The notes: generated by a model from the sequence alone, not told the origin. Shown: positions 29,501 through 39,070, counted from the first letter of the stretch. The stretch: 64,000 bases of DNA from JAJCYL01 sp965206015 (GCA_965206015.1 CBDBIW010000015.1:62001-126000); one strand, 5' to 3'. Numbers and translations: made by a program.

Positions 29501-30928
29501 TTAAGCTATATCCTTATGTCTAACTAATCCCAATTTTTCACCAATCTCAATCATCAGAGGAATTGCTTGTTCCTGAGAATTCTTAATGGTTCCTTCCAAA
29601 ATAGCCTCCCGGACTTCATTCTTAATATCTCCAACAACTCGAGACGGTGGAACCCCGAAAGTTTCCATAATTAATTCCCCTGTTACTACGGGTTGAAAGT
29701 TCCGTACCTGGTCTTTTTTTTCAACCTCAATCATTTTTTCTTCTACACGGGCAAAGTTGTTGAGATATTTCTGAACCCTATTGTGATCCTTAGAAGTAAT
29801 ATCTGCCTTACACAATTTCATGAGTTCCTCAACATCTTCACCAGTTTCATACAACAAACGCCGTACTGCTGAATCGGTCACCTCTTCTTTTATCAGTGCA
29901 ATTGGACGCAAATGCAATCGAACTAATTTTTGGACAAACTTCATATGCTCATTCAATGGTAATTTCATTCGTCTGAAAATTGTGGGCACCATTCTGGCAC
30001 CTCTGTCCTCATGTCCGTGAAATGTCCATCCAACACGATTATTAAATCTTTTAGTAGCAGGCTTGGCAATATCGTGAAGTATAGCAGCCCAACGCAGCCA
30101 TAGGTCATTTGAGACTTCTGCAACGTTATCAAGTACTTGTAAGGTATGATAGAAGTTATCTTTATGTCCCTTCCTGTTAATAATTTCTACACCATGTAGA
30201 TCAACCATTTCTGGAAAAACTTTTTTCAATAATCCACACTGAAAAAGAAGCTTAAATCCATATGATGGAAGAAGAGATTGAATAATCTTATTTAATTCAT
30301 CAGTGATACGTTCCTGAGAAACAATTTCCATTCTATCAACATGATCCATTATTCCCCCAAAGGTGTCAGAATCAATATCAAATTGAAGTTGAGAAGCAAA
30401 ACGAATTGCCCTCATCATTCGTAATGGATCATCGGAAAAAGTTATTCCTGCCTCCAATGGAGTTCTAATCATGTGATCCTTCAAATCTTGAACACCATTG
30501 AAAGGATCCATCAACTCACCATAATTATGGTCATTCAGGCTAATTGCAAGAGCATTAATTGTGAAATCACGCCGATTTTGGTCATCTTCCAGTGTTCCAC
30601 GACCAACAACCGGATTTCTTGAGTCACGGTTATAAGATTCCTTTCTCGCTCCGACAAATTCCAGTTCCAATCCCTCGAAAGAAATCATCGAAGTCCCGAA
30701 TTTTTTGAAAATTACCGGCTCTTTCTTAATATTCAGCACTTTAGAAACGGCCTTTGAAAGTTCAATGCCACTACCTGCACAGACGAAATCAATATCCTTG
30801 GAAGGTCTGTCAAGAATTAAATCCCTGACATAACCTCCAATTACATAAGTTTCAAGATTAAGTTGTGAAGCACAGGACCGCACTGTTTTGAATACCGCAT
30901 TACCTTCAAGGTGCTCACCTAAATTCAT
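29501..30928 (-). CDS. cca: CCA-adding tRNA nucleotidyltransferase with HD domain
   Basis: 475 residues. The class II nucleotidyltransferase head shows GGYVRD (31-36) and the metal-binding DxD as Asp45/Asp47. The RRDFTINALA and RMMRAIRFASQL neck motifs follow. An HD domain (WAAILHDIAKP, HGHEDRGA) occupies the middle. It adds or repairs the CCA end of tRNAs. It is divergent from hisS, with an IS3 remnant lying between the two promoters. Confidence 0.93.
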   Translation of the reverse strand: MNLGEHLEGNAVFKTVRSCASQLNLETYVIGGYVRDLILDRPSKDIDFVCAGSGIELSKAVSKVLNIKKEPVIFKKFGTSMISFEGLELEFVGARKESYNRDSRNPVVGRGTLEDDQNRRDFTINALAISLNDHNYGELMDPFNGVQDLKDHMIRTPLEAGITFSDDPLRMMRAIRFASQLQFDIDSDTFGGIMDHVDRMEIVSQERITDELNKIIQSLLPSYGFKLLFQCGLLKKVFPEMVDLHGVEIINRKGHKDNFYHTLQVLDNVAEVSNDLWLRWAAILHDIAKPATKRFNNRVGWTFHGHEDRGARMVPTIFRRMKLPLNEHMKFVQKLVRLHLRPIALIKEEVTDSAVRRLLYETGEDVEELMKLCKADITSKDHNRVQKYLNNFARVEEKMIEVEKKDQVRNFQPVVTGELIMETFGVPPSRVVGDIKNEVREAILEGTIKNSQEQAIPLMIEIGEKLGLVRHKDIA

Positions 30929-31049
30929 TGACTGATTACTTCTTGCGCCGTAAAGTTAAGCCGAATTTCTACTTCTTTAGAGGGTTGAATGCTGGGCACA
31001 TTGGTATTGATGATACTCCAGAAAACAGGACAGTGAATTTAGTTCAAAA

Positions 31050-31321
31050 TTGAAAACTGAATTTACTAAAATGACAGGAAGAAAGTACACCACGAAATTC
31101 AGGACCAAAGTAGTACCGGAGGCTCTCAAGGAGCGGTCAAGTGTTGCTGAACCAGCACAGAAATACGCAGTAGCTCCACCGCAAATCAGCCTGTGGAAAA
31201 GGGATTTTTTGGCCAATGCCGATACGCTTTTTGCGAAAAAAGGGAAGAGTAAGCAATCATCCCAAGCTGCTGAAGAAAAGGATCAGCTACTGAAGGCTAT
31301 TGGTCAACTCAAACCGCTGGG
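31050..31321 (+). pseudogene. IS3-family OrfA (transposase HTH subunit), joined to deleted orfB
   Basis: MTGRKYTTKFRTKVVPEAL, VAEPAQKYAVAPPQISLWKRDFL and the GKSKQSSQAAEEKDQLLKAIGQLK coil are classic IS3 OrfA segments: an HTH then a leucine-zipper-like helix. The frame runs on to 31355, but after about 31321 the sequence has jumped to the orfB tail, so the natural end is lost. Confidence 0.8.
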
Positions 31322-31585
31322 ATCTTCGCCAACTATGTGGCAAGTCAAGGTATAAACCTTAGTATGGACGGCAAGGGAAGAGCTATTGACAATGCCTTTA
31401 TCGAACGATTGTGGAGAAGTGTCAAGTATGAGAAGCCTTACCTGTATCCTCCCGGGGATGGTACAGATTTGTACCTTTCATTAGCCGAATATTTTAACCA
31501 TTACAACATGGAAAGAAGGTATAGAGGAACTGACGGTCAAATACCCGGACAGCTATACTTTCAGCTCAAAAAAGAAGCGGCTTAA
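31322..31585 (+). pseudogene. IS3-family OrfB C-terminal fragment
   Basis: The text GIFANYVASQGINLSMDGKG then RAIDNAFIERLWRSVKYE is the C-terminal catalytic part of an IS3 DDE integrase, containing the last acidic residue (IERLWRSVKYE). About two thirds of orfB, with the first two catalytic aspartates, has been deleted, so this copy cannot transpose by itself. Confidence 0.85.
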
Positions 31586-31706
31586 TGGATAGATCAATTA
31601 CTCTTGTTGATCGTAAAAAAGGCTAAACCTGTCCTGACTATTGGGGGACCACCAGTCTCTCAAAATTTCTTGTCAATCGTCTTAGTTTTGTGCTCAAAGA
31701 AAAGAG

Positions 31707-33071
31707 ATGTCAAAACCTGGACTCCCCAGAGGTACAAGAGATTTTGGGCCTGAACAAATGTTCAGGAGAAACTTCATCATTGGTAACATCAGGAAGGTGT
31801 TTGAGAGGTATGGGTTTCAACCGCTGGAAACCCCGAGTATGGAAAATCTTTCGGTTCTTACCGGCAAATACGGAGAAGAGGGAGACCAGTTACTCTTCAA
31901 AGTGTTGAACTCAGGAGATTATCTTAATAAAACTACTGCTGAAGATTATGCTTCGGGGTCTAAGTTACTTACTTCCAAAATCTCCAATAAAGGTTTACGC
32001 TATGACTTGACAGTTCCCTTTGCCAGGTATGTAGTCATGCATCAAAATGAAATAACTTTTCCTTTCAAACGCTATCAAATTCAGCCCGTATGGCGAGCCG
32101 ATAATCCCCAAAAAGGACGATATCGAGAGTTTTTTCAATGTGATGCGGATATCATCGGAACTGATTCCACTTTATCTGATCTGGAAATCGTATGGCTCAT
32201 TCATGATGTCTACCAATCTCTAGGTTTGGAGGATTTTGGGGTCAAGATGAATAATCGAAGGATTCTCACAGCGATCAGCGAGTTTATTGGCGAACCCGGC
32301 AAAGAAGGGCCATTATGTGTTGCCATTGATAAAATTGATAAGATCGGTCAAAAAGCAGTAATTAGTGAGTTGAAAAATACCGGCTTTAGTGACACTTCTT
32401 GCAAAACCCTGACAGACATACTTGCGATAAATGGGACCAATCTGGAAAAGGTTGAAAACCTTAACTCTATGATTGGTAACCTTCCAAATGGCGCAAAGGG
32501 TATTGAGGATATATCGTTTATTTTAAGTCAGGCTGACAAGAAAAAGGACATTGACCTTAAGCTGGATTTTGATATCACTTTGGCCAGAGGACTTTCCTAC
32601 TATACCGCGACAATATTCGAAGTGAAGCCTGTTTCAGTAAAAATGGGAAGTATCACCGGTGGAGGGCGGTACGATGATTTAACAGGCATTTTTGGTTTAA
32701 CGGGAGTCTCTGGGACAGGAATATCTTTTGGGATCGACCGGATTTATGAGGTTATGTCAGAATTGAATTTATTCCCTGAACCGCAAATTTCTTCCACCAG
32801 GGTATTGATCACCAATTTTGGTGAAGAAGAATTGAGTTTTTCATTAGAAGTTTTAAATGAACTGCGAATTGCTGGTATCAATTCTGAAATCTATCCGAGC
32901 AATGCGAAAATGAAAAAGCAGTTCAATTATGCAAATAAACGGAGCATTCCATACGTTGCAATTATTGGTCCTGACGAGGCAAAAGAAAAGATCATTACGC
33001 TCAAGGATATGGAGAGTGGGGTCCAAGACCAATTGAGCTTTAAGGAGGTTTTAGAAAAACTGGTTGTTTAA
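31707..33071 (+). CDS. hisS: Histidyl-tRNA synthetase
   Basis: 454 residues of a class II synthetase. PRGTRDFGPEQMFRR opens the catalytic core. Motif 2 is RADNPQKGRYREFFQCD, the histidine-specific loop is LARGLSYYTATIFEV, and GGGRYDDL follows. A C-terminal anticodon-binding domain starts near STRVLITNFG. It charges tRNA-His. The start is 55 bases after an IS3 remnant, so its native promoter region may be altered. Confidence 0.95.
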   Translation: MSKPGLPRGTRDFGPEQMFRRNFIIGNIRKVFERYGFQPLETPSMENLSVLTGKYGEEGDQLLFKVLNSGDYLNKTTAEDYASGSKLLTSKISNKGLRYDLTVPFARYVVMHQNEITFPFKRYQIQPVWRADNPQKGRYREFFQCDADIIGTDSTLSDLEIVWLIHDVYQSLGLEDFGVKMNNRRILTAISEFIGEPGKEGPLCVAIDKIDKIGQKAVISELKNTGFSDTSCKTLTDILAINGTNLEKVENLNSMIGNLPNGAKGIEDISFILSQADKKKDIDLKLDFDITLARGLSYYTATIFEVKPVSVKMGSITGGGRYDDLTGIFGLTGVSGTGISFGIDRIYEVMSELNLFPEPQISSTRVLITNFGEEELSFSLEVLNELRIAGINSEIYPSNAKMKKQFNYANKRSIPYVAIIGPDEAKEKIITLKDMESGVQDQLSFKEVLEKLVV

Positions 33072-33133
33072 TATCTGTGATAGGAGCATGAGATGGTAAG
33101 TGGTAATTCTCTAACTTCGGTCAATTCACCAAA

Positions 33134-35029
33134 GTGGTAAGAAAAAAACTATATATTGTAATTGTTATTCTCCTGGGTTTAATGCCAAAGGTGTTTGGAC
33201 AGGAGTTCAGTAAAAACCGCACATTTTCAATTGACTTTGCCAGGGGCTGTGCCCCATTCACTATCAACATTACCCAAATCCTACCACTCGATCCAACGAT
33301 TAGCAGACAATATACTTACCAGAATGAGCTAATTCCAACTCTCAATACTACGCATACCTATACTGAACCAGGCACATACAATATTGCTCAGATTCTTGGT
33401 CAGGATGCTGATAAATTCGACACATTAAGTATCGAAGTATTCGATGCCATTTCCCCCGATTTCAGGATTAATCAATGCTCTGGCAACGGTGTATCAGTCA
33501 CCCCCTTCGGGGGAAATTACGATTTTTATCGGGTATTCTTCACATCCACCGATACGGAGGATGTAGCTGAAAATAAATCAACCAGCGTTCACCAATATGG
33601 TATAGAAGGGCCTCAACAAATCAGAATCCTTGGACTCTTTAATGGTGCTGAGGAAAATTGTGGAGAAATAACTCGCCCGATAAACGCAGTTAATCAACTT
33701 GGTTCAGCGACCATTACCGGTTTAAGTATTGCCGCAGTTGGCGATGTTGACGGTGCCATGCTTGTTCGGTTTAGCCTCGGTGCTAATATTGTATATGACC
33801 TGGAGATAGCAACTGACGATGATCCTGACTTTCAATTCCTTCAAAGTGTAACCAATAGCAGCAATCTCACCATAAGCGAACTTGATAACCAAAACAGTTC
33901 CTTTTGCTTTAGGTTAACAGTAACTGATGCCTGTACCGGAGAATCATTCCTTTCGAACGTTGCCTGTTCGGCCAACCTGACCATTGAAGCAATGAACGGT
34001 TTCCATGAAGTCCAGCTCAAGAAACCGCTCCTTTATAATGGCCCGATAGATATTATTAAAGATGGCACATTCCTGCAGACAGTAACTGATCCTTCACAAT
34101 TCACATTCACAGATTCATTGGTGACTTGTAGTTTGGAAAATTGCTACGTTCTAAACATTAGTCAAGGCACATTTACATTTGCTACAACACAGGTTTGTGC
34201 CACGGGAATATCAGTTGCTGAACCTCCTCCTGTAAATGACATCACTGCCACAGTAGATGGAATGAATGTCAACCTCTCCTGGGGTATTGCCGATAATGGA
34301 TTGGCAGATACAGTTGTAGTGAGAAGGGCAAGAGGGAGACAAGCTTTATCTGAGATCACAAGAGTGGTTTCTGATGAATTCATTGACCAATCTCCAGGAG
34401 TTGACCGATCATCAATAACTTATGACATCTTCTATACAGATGTTTGTGGCAATCAGTCAAGCACTGGCAATGCAGCTCAAACTATTTTTCTATCGGCAGA
34501 AAACACCACCGGTAATGTCTACAATTTAAGCTGGAATGCTTACACAGGGTGGTTTACAGGAGTAGCCAATTACTTTCTTCAAAAGCTTGATCCCAATGGG
34601 AATCTCAGTTCTGAAGAAAAAATTTTAAGTGGTTTTGAAGAACAGGTGGTCCTTACAAACCTAGATAAGGACCCAATTACATTCAGAATCAGGGCAGAAT
34701 CTTTAGATGTAACACCATTAGCATCATTTTCTAATACCCATACAGTCGAATTCGCTCCAGCTTTATTTATTCCGGGTGCATTTACTCCAAATGGAGATGA
34801 CGTGAATGATGTACTGGAAGTGGAGGGCACCTTTGTCAGTGCTTTAAAATTGCACATTTACAACAGATGGGGAAAATTACTTTTTTATTCAGAAGACCGT
34901 AACAGCGGGTGGGACGGGAAAATAGGTCAAAAGAACGCTCCCAGTGGAACTTACGTTTATTCTCTTGATTTCACGGATGAACAAGGGAAGAAGTTCAGTA
35001 AGAGAGGTACTTTTGTATTGATTCGTTAA
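33134..35029 (+). CDS. Gliding-motility-associated C-terminal (CHU_C) domain protein, T9SS cargo
   Basis: 631 residues from a GTG start at 33134. The signal peptide ends at VFGQEFS. PKD or Ig-like beta modules follow, for example FARGCAPFTINITQILP near residue 35 and fibronectin-like units around 370-520. The last 90 residues form a type B T9SS/CHU_C domain (FIPGAFTPNGDDVNDVLEV, IYNRWGKLLFYS, GWDGKIG, GTYVYSL). It should be exported to the cell surface by the gliding/T9SS machinery. Function beyond adhesion is unknown. Confidence 0.88.
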   Translation: MVRKKLYIVIVILLGLMPKVFGQEFSKNRTFSIDFARGCAPFTINITQILPLDPTISRQYTYQNELIPTLNTTHTYTEPGTYNIAQILGQDADKFDTLSIEVFDAISPDFRINQCSGNGVSVTPFGGNYDFYRVFFTSTDTEDVAENKSTSVHQYGIEGPQQIRILGLFNGAEENCGEITRPINAVNQLGSATITGLSIAAVGDVDGAMLVRFSLGANIVYDLEIATDDDPDFQFLQSVTNSSNLTISELDNQNSSFCFRLTVTDACTGESFLSNVACSANLTIEAMNGFHEVQLKKPLLYNGPIDIIKDGTFLQTVTDPSQFTFTDSLVTCSLENCYVLNISQGTFTFATTQVCATGISVAEPPPVNDITATVDGMNVNLSWGIADNGLADTVVVRRARGRQALSEITRVVSDEFIDQSPGVDRSSITYDIFYTDVCGNQSSTGNAAQTIFLSAENTTGNVYNLSWNAYTGWFTGVANYFLQKLDPNGNLSSEEKILSGFEEQVVLTNLDKDPITFRIRAESLDVTPLASFSNTHTVEFAPALFIPGAFTPNGDDVNDVLEVEGTFVSALKLHIYNRWGKLLFYSEDRNSGWDGKIGQKNAPSGTYVYSLDFTDEQGKKFSKRGTFVLIR

Positions 35030-35111
35030 TGACGATTCAGTACAAAATAATCAAATAACCCTTTCCAAAACTCAAAGGCAGTTGGATTTTGGGTATTGTC
35101 ATTTGAAATTT

Positions 35112-35453
35112 ATGCGTATGTTAGATATGATCAAAATGATGGGTAAGGTCAAGGAGGTTCAGGAGAAGATGAAGGAAGCCCGGGAAAACCTTAAAAGTAT
35201 AACTGACACTGGAGAATCCGGAGCTGGAATGGTGAAAGCAACGGTTAACGGTAAAAAAGAGGTAATTGCCATTAACGTGGATGAATCGCTGCTTAATAAA
35301 GATGATAAAGAAATGATGCAGGATTTAGTAGTCGCAGCCGTGAATAACGCATTAGAAAAAGTGGACCTGAAAGCTAAGGAGGAAATTAAAAAAAGCACTG
35401 AAGGAATAATCCCCAATATACCAGGACTGGATCTCAGTAACCTGGGCATGTAA
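35112..35453 (+). CDS. YbaB/EbfC nucleoid-associated protein
   Basis: 113 residues from ATG 35112; 35118 (MLDMIKMMG) is equally likely and gives the usual family start. Typical content is an N-terminal helix (KMMGKVKEVQEKMKEA), a central beta part with VKATVNGKKEVIAINVDE, and a C-terminal helix ending IPGLDLSNLGM. It binds DNA as a dimer. Encoded just before a glycosyltransferase, 11 bases apart. Confidence 0.9.
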   Translation: MRMLDMIKMMGKVKEVQEKMKEARENLKSITDTGESGAGMVKATVNGKKEVIAINVDESLLNKDDKEMMQDLVVAAVNNALEKVDLKAKEEIKKSTEGIIPNIPGLDLSNLGM

Positions 35454-35464
35454 GCCATAAAAGA

Positions 35465-36472
35465 ATGACCAAAGTTTCGGTTGTAATACTCAACTGCAAT
35501 GGCAAAGGGCACCTTGAGCAATTTTTGCCTACCATAATTAATTTCAGTCCAAATTCGGAAGTTGTTGTAATAGACAATGCTTCAACGGATAACTCAATCG
35601 ACTTTCTAGAACTACACCATCCCAAAGTCCGCCTAATTGTGCTCGAAACAAATTTGGGTTATGCTGGAGGATACAATGAGGGGCTAAAGTCCATTATTTC
35701 CGAATATTGTATATTACTCAACTCTGACATAGAGGTAACCCATAACTGGATAGAACCAGTTATTGATTTGATGGACAGTGACACACAAATTGCAGCCTGT
35801 CAACCAAAAATATTATCCTTTAATCATAGAGATCAGTTTGAATATGCAGGTGCGTCTGGAGGTTATATCGACTGGTTAGGCTATCCATTTTGCCGTGGAA
35901 GAATTTTCGATACAACCGAAAAAGATGCTGGCCAATACGACGATACTAAGCAAGTTTTTTGGGCTTCCGGAGCAAGTTTTTTTGTTCGCACTTCAGTATT
36001 TAAAGAATCAGGAGGTTTTGATGACAGTTTTTTTGCTCACATGGAAGAAATTGATCTTTGTTGGAAGTTGAATAAGAATGGTTATAAAATAATGGTTTGT
36101 CCTCACAGTGTAGTTTATCACGTAGGTGGAGGCACACTACCGGTTACCAGCCCAAGAAAGACCTGTCTCAATTTTAAGAACAGTCTACAAATGCTGACGA
36201 AAAACTTGTCAATTGGTGCTTTGATTTTGAGGATTCCTTTGAGGTGGATTTTTGATTGGATCGCAATGATGAAATTTCTATCGGAGGGCTCTGCTTTACA
36301 CAGTTTTGCCGTACTGAAAGCTCATGGCTCATATTTGCAGAGTTTACCCAATGCGATACGGAATAGATCAAAGAATGCCCCGGTAAATCCGGAGTTAATA
36401 TACAAGAGGCTGTTGCTAATTGACTATTATCTGAAGCGGTGGAAATACTATCACCAATTGAAGGGGATGTAA
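35465..36472 (+). CDS. Family 2 glycosyltransferase
   Basis: 335 residues. The GT-A fold signature is VSVVILNCNGKGHLEQFLP, followed by VVVIDNASTDNS and the nucleotide-sugar motif LLNSDIEV. The acceptor-side ASGASFFVRTSVFKESGGFD and HMEEIDLCWKLNKNGY segments match rhamnosyl-type GT2 enzymes. It is cytoplasmic, transferring a sugar to a cell-surface glycan precursor. The gene is intact and follows ybaB. Confidence 0.92.
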   Translation: MTKVSVVILNCNGKGHLEQFLPTIINFSPNSEVVVIDNASTDNSIDFLELHHPKVRLIVLETNLGYAGGYNEGLKSIISEYCILLNSDIEVTHNWIEPVIDLMDSDTQIAACQPKILSFNHRDQFEYAGASGGYIDWLGYPFCRGRIFDTTEKDAGQYDDTKQVFWASGASFFVRTSVFKESGGFDDSFFAHMEEIDLCWKLNKNGYKIMVCPHSVVYHVGGGTLPVTSPRKTCLNFKNSLQMLTKNLSIGALILRIPLRWIFDWIAMMKFLSEGSALHSFAVLKAHGSYLQSLPNAIRNRSKNAPVNPELIYKRLLLIDYYLKRWKYYHQLKGM

Positions 36473-36629
36473 CTTCTACTTCCTTCGGAGTCTCACTACA
36501 ATCACTCCATTGGCATTTCAGGATGGTGTACAAATATGCTGAACCAATAATGGCACCAAATGCCACTACCATAAAGATGACCAAAGTGAAACAACCAACC
36601 AACCGGGAACTCTCCTCCTTTTCTGGCAT
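36473..36629 (-). CDS. Possible small membrane protein or fragment, tail antisense to the glycosyltransferase gene
   Basis: From ATG 36629 the minus strand reads MPEKEESSRLVGCFTLVIFMV and on through a clear transmembrane segment, then an acidic tail (ETPKEVEVTSPS). The frame continues to 36174, but that part is the antisense of the glycosyltransferase and looks non-coding. It could be the start of a truncated gene. Convergent to the GT2 gene. Unrecognised. Confidence 0.35.
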
Positions 36630-36659
36630 GTACAATCTATAATGTCCGTCTCCTGGCAT

Positions 36660-36850
36660 AAATCAGCTTTCTATCAGGTGAAATAATATTGTCCTATCGG
36701 AATAATATTGTCCCATCAGTTAATCGGCATAATATTCATAAATATCTCAAATACACATAAAGTAACCAAGTCTCATTGGTTAATACCAAAAAAGATGGGT
36801 TGTCAACATTCTTTTTTTTTAAATATTGACATCATATTAAGAGATGTAAT
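36660..36850. other. AT-rich gap with a short tandem repeat
   Basis: A unit close to GAATAATATTGTCCCATC occurs twice in tandem at about 36680-36718 with two or three differences. It may be a remnant end of a mobile element. Nothing else is recognisable here. Confidence 0.35.
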
Positions 36851-36868
36851 TATTTCACTTATTGCGGC

Positions 36869-37334
36869 CTATAGCTCATCAATCCGAAATAATTTCCCTC
36901 CGATTGGCTCGAATAGGTATCCCCTTCTCGTTCTGAAATGATCTGCATAATTGAATAGATTTTTTGTCAAACTGACCCAAGCGGGTATAAGTATCTGCAA
37001 ACGATAAATCCTATTGATCCCCCTTTCCGGGAAGTCTTTTTTTACCTCTCCGATCACTGCTGTCCGATAAAAGAAAAGAAAGCTTGAAAAAGTCCAAAGA
37101 CGAACCGACCAGCAACAACAGCAACACCCCCAAGGTGATGAGAACCCACTGAGAGATTCTAACGCCTTTAAAGGGGGGGGGTCTTTGATTCTGTAGTGGT
37201 CTCCGTATTTCCGAGAGATCAACGCTTAGAGGACATTTATGAGCTCCTTCAAACTTGCTGAGCTGCTGCTCGACCATTGGGGCTACTCTTTCGATTTTCT
37301 TCGCTGTGGTATCGAGCTTGTCTAGTTCATCCAC
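36869..37334 (-). pseudogene. Frameshifted small membrane-protein gene
   Basis: Two overlapping minus-strand frames fit together. The first (37334 downward) gives MDELDKLDTTAKKIERVAPM, a proline-rich PPPFKG and a transmembrane segment (WVLITLGVLLLLLVG). The second supplies a continuation from about 37090 (FYRTAVIGEVKKDFPERG, LTKNLFNYADHFRTRRGYLFEP). A one-base shift near 37080-37110 would join them into about 150 residues. The first frame also crosses a nine-base G run at 37173-37181. The coil-plus-membrane layout resembles small proteins of Bacteroidota mobile elements, but I do not recognise the family. Confidence 0.5.
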
Positions 37335-37510
37335 TAATATCCAGTGTTGTTAAATTCACCATCTCTGAACTAATTCTCGAAAAGCTTCTGGTATACAGCC
37401 CCTCCGCTTTTTGGCACATTATTCCAACCGACGGACAAAACTTCTCCCTTTATATCAGTAATTCTCCCTTTATATCAATAATTTTGTATCCTTAAAAGGA
37501 AATTGAAATT

Positions 37511-38002
37511 ATGAAAAGACTTAAATCCAACCTTCTAATCCTCCTAGCTTTTATGGTTGCTTGTGGAATAGAAGAAACAGAACCACAATTAAGCCATGAA
37601 GAGGTAGTAGAGGAATTACCGGTGGAAGAACTCACCATCAATCCACCAATAATCATGCATGGTAGAGTGTACTTTAAAGACTATGAGGATTTTGGGAATT
37701 TCTTCAGAGAAATTGTTAACAAGGATATTGTTTCTGTAAGGAATCTAAATCTAAGTGCCAATACCAGTAATTTTACCAGAGCCACCGAAAATGGTTTTAT
37801 CTCGTATGAGTATGCGGAGAATGTGCTAAGTGATGAAGAGCTCATATCCATGAATATTGAAGCTGGTTACTTTGAAGAAGCACCCATTGAAGATCCCTAT
37901 TTTGCATCGGTATTAAACATAGATAGAGAAATACAAGTTGCAGATACCATACACAAAATAGAAAATGAGTATTCATTTAGCTATGTTGTCTCACAGGCAT
38001 GA
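37511..38002 (+). CDS. Small lipoprotein of unknown function
   Basis: 163 residues. The lipobox is MVAC (Cys18), followed by an acidic spacer rich in E. The body contains a HGRVYFKDYEDFGNFF segment and DPYFASVLNIDREIQVADTIHKI, a pattern seen in uncharacterised Bacteroidota lipoproteins that ends with a statement-like 'required feature' beta hairpin. No enzyme motif. The stop codon lies inside a perfect 19-base hairpin separating it from the next gene. Confidence 0.7.
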   Translation: MKRLKSNLLILLAFMVACGIEETEPQLSHEEVVEELPVEELTINPPIIMHGRVYFKDYEDFGNFFREIVNKDIVSVRNLNLSANTSNFTRATENGFISYEYAENVLSDEELISMNIEAGYFEEAPIEDPYFASVLNIDREIQVADTIHKIENEYSFSYVVSQA

Positions 38003-38032
38003 ATACCTTGAAACAAGGTATTCATGCCTGTG
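37992..38032 (+). terminator. Perfect 19-bp hairpin overlapping a stop codon
   Basis: CACAGGCATGAATACCTTG pairs base for base with CAAGGTATTCATGCCTGTG across an AAA loop. The upstream gene's TGA stop is in the left arm and the next gene starts 15 bases after the hairpin. There is no T run on the plus side, so it is not a textbook rho-independent terminator; it might attenuate transcription or protect the upstream mRNA. Confidence 0.6.
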
Positions 38033-38047
38033 TTAATCAGGTAAAGT

Positions 38048-39004
38048 ATGAAAAATGATTATATGACCATTAATTATTTCACATCAGCAATCATATTTTT
38101 TAGTCTTATCCAAAGCTTCAATGTTTACTCTCAGCAAAACACTGGTCAAGGAAAGAGTAATGATGAAAGGGTGATTGATGCTATAAGTTATTACGCAGGT
38201 CAATTGGAGAAAACGAGCGCAAAAGCAACAGCTGGTAAATATTGGTATGCAGGGATTAATGGTGGTTTAGCAATTTTATCTGCCAGGAACAGCTACTCTT
38301 CGACGGACAACGGAAGGTTTGTTGATCCGGACTGGATTTCCCTGGGTTATTATTTAAGGTTCTTTGCAGGCAAGGCTTATTACGACCATTATTTTGAAAT
38401 TGGCATTGAAAACCTGCAACAGGTCGGAGGCTATTCATTTTGGGATGAAAATGTAGGATCGGGTTACTCATATGACTCAAGCCTGCCTTATTCCTATATT
38501 TCAGGCAGTTACTTTTATCGATGGCTTAATGGCAAGGTTTTTTACATGAATGTTGGAGGACATCTTGGAGTCGGGATAACTGACCCTCTTGACTTTGGTT
38601 CCAGGAGTAGTTCTTCGGTGAAGAATATTGACCCAGTTACTAAAGAATTTAAGCGGATCAATTTTGTCGAAACAAAAAGAGATCCGGTTGTTTTTAATTT
38701 TGGTCCCCAGGTAAGGATTGGGTTGAAACTGAATAGAAGATTTGAATTGTTTTTAGAAACTAAACTGATGATTACTCCATACAAAGTCAGGGCTTATGAT
38801 TTGGAATACCAATATAATGACGAGCCTGTAAAATTCACCTCCAGCCAATCTGGAATAAGGAACCTCAATTTCGGCTTTGGGTTTGCTTACAATTTTGTGA
38901 ATCGAACAAAACAAAAACGTGAATCCGCCGAACTTGAAAGGCTCAAAAAAAAACAGAAAAAAGTGAATTCTGGAATTTTTGATCTTTTTAAGAACCCTGG
39001 ATAA
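38048..39004 (+). CDS. Hypothetical outer-membrane beta-barrel protein
   Basis: 318 residues; ATG 38063 (MTINYF) may be the true start, as it leads straight into the signal peptide ending at VYSQQ. Alternating strands such as KYWYAGINGGLAIL and KVFYMNVGGHLGVGITD suggest a barrel, ending in a Lys-rich tail (RLKKKQKKVNSGIFDLFKNPG). Right after the stop another frame continues with KAQKADYNEVKKIIRNARKA to a stop near 39091. That may be the original tail lost through a frameshift at about 39000. Confidence 0.65.
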   Translation: MKNDYMTINYFTSAIIFFSLIQSFNVYSQQNTGQGKSNDERVIDAISYYAGQLEKTSAKATAGKYWYAGINGGLAILSARNSYSSTDNGRFVDPDWISLGYYLRFFAGKAYYDHYFEIGIENLQQVGGYSFWDENVGSGYSYDSSLPYSYISGSYFYRWLNGKVFYMNVGGHLGVGITDPLDFGSRSSSSVKNIDPVTKEFKRINFVETKRDPVVFNFGPQVRIGLKLNRRFELFLETKLMITPYKVRAYDLEYQYNDEPVKFTSSQSGIRNLNFGFGFAYNFVNRTKQKRESAELERLKKKQKKVNSGIFDLFKNPG

Positions 39005-39070
39005 AGCTCAAAAGGCAGACTACAACGAAGTCAAAAAAATCATTCGCAATGCCCGGAAGGCAAAAAATCC

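Larger units (their letters stand above)
31011..31651 (+). mobile_element. Internally deleted IS3-family element
   Basis: Ends TGATACTCCAGAAAACAGGACAG (left, 31011) and, read from the other strand, TGGTCCCCCAATAGTCAGGACAG (right, 31651) align as imperfect terminal repeats sharing CAGGACAG. An orfA with an HTH (31050-31355) opens the element. Most of orfB is missing and only the final DDE part remains. No clear target duplication can be seen. It sits 82 bases from cca and 55 bases from hisS. Confidence 0.85.

Noticed and set aside
36174..36472. Minus-strand open frame antisense to the glycosyltransferase
   Set aside because: It is the complement of a well-conserved GT2 C-terminus; only the part beyond 36473 has protein-like features.
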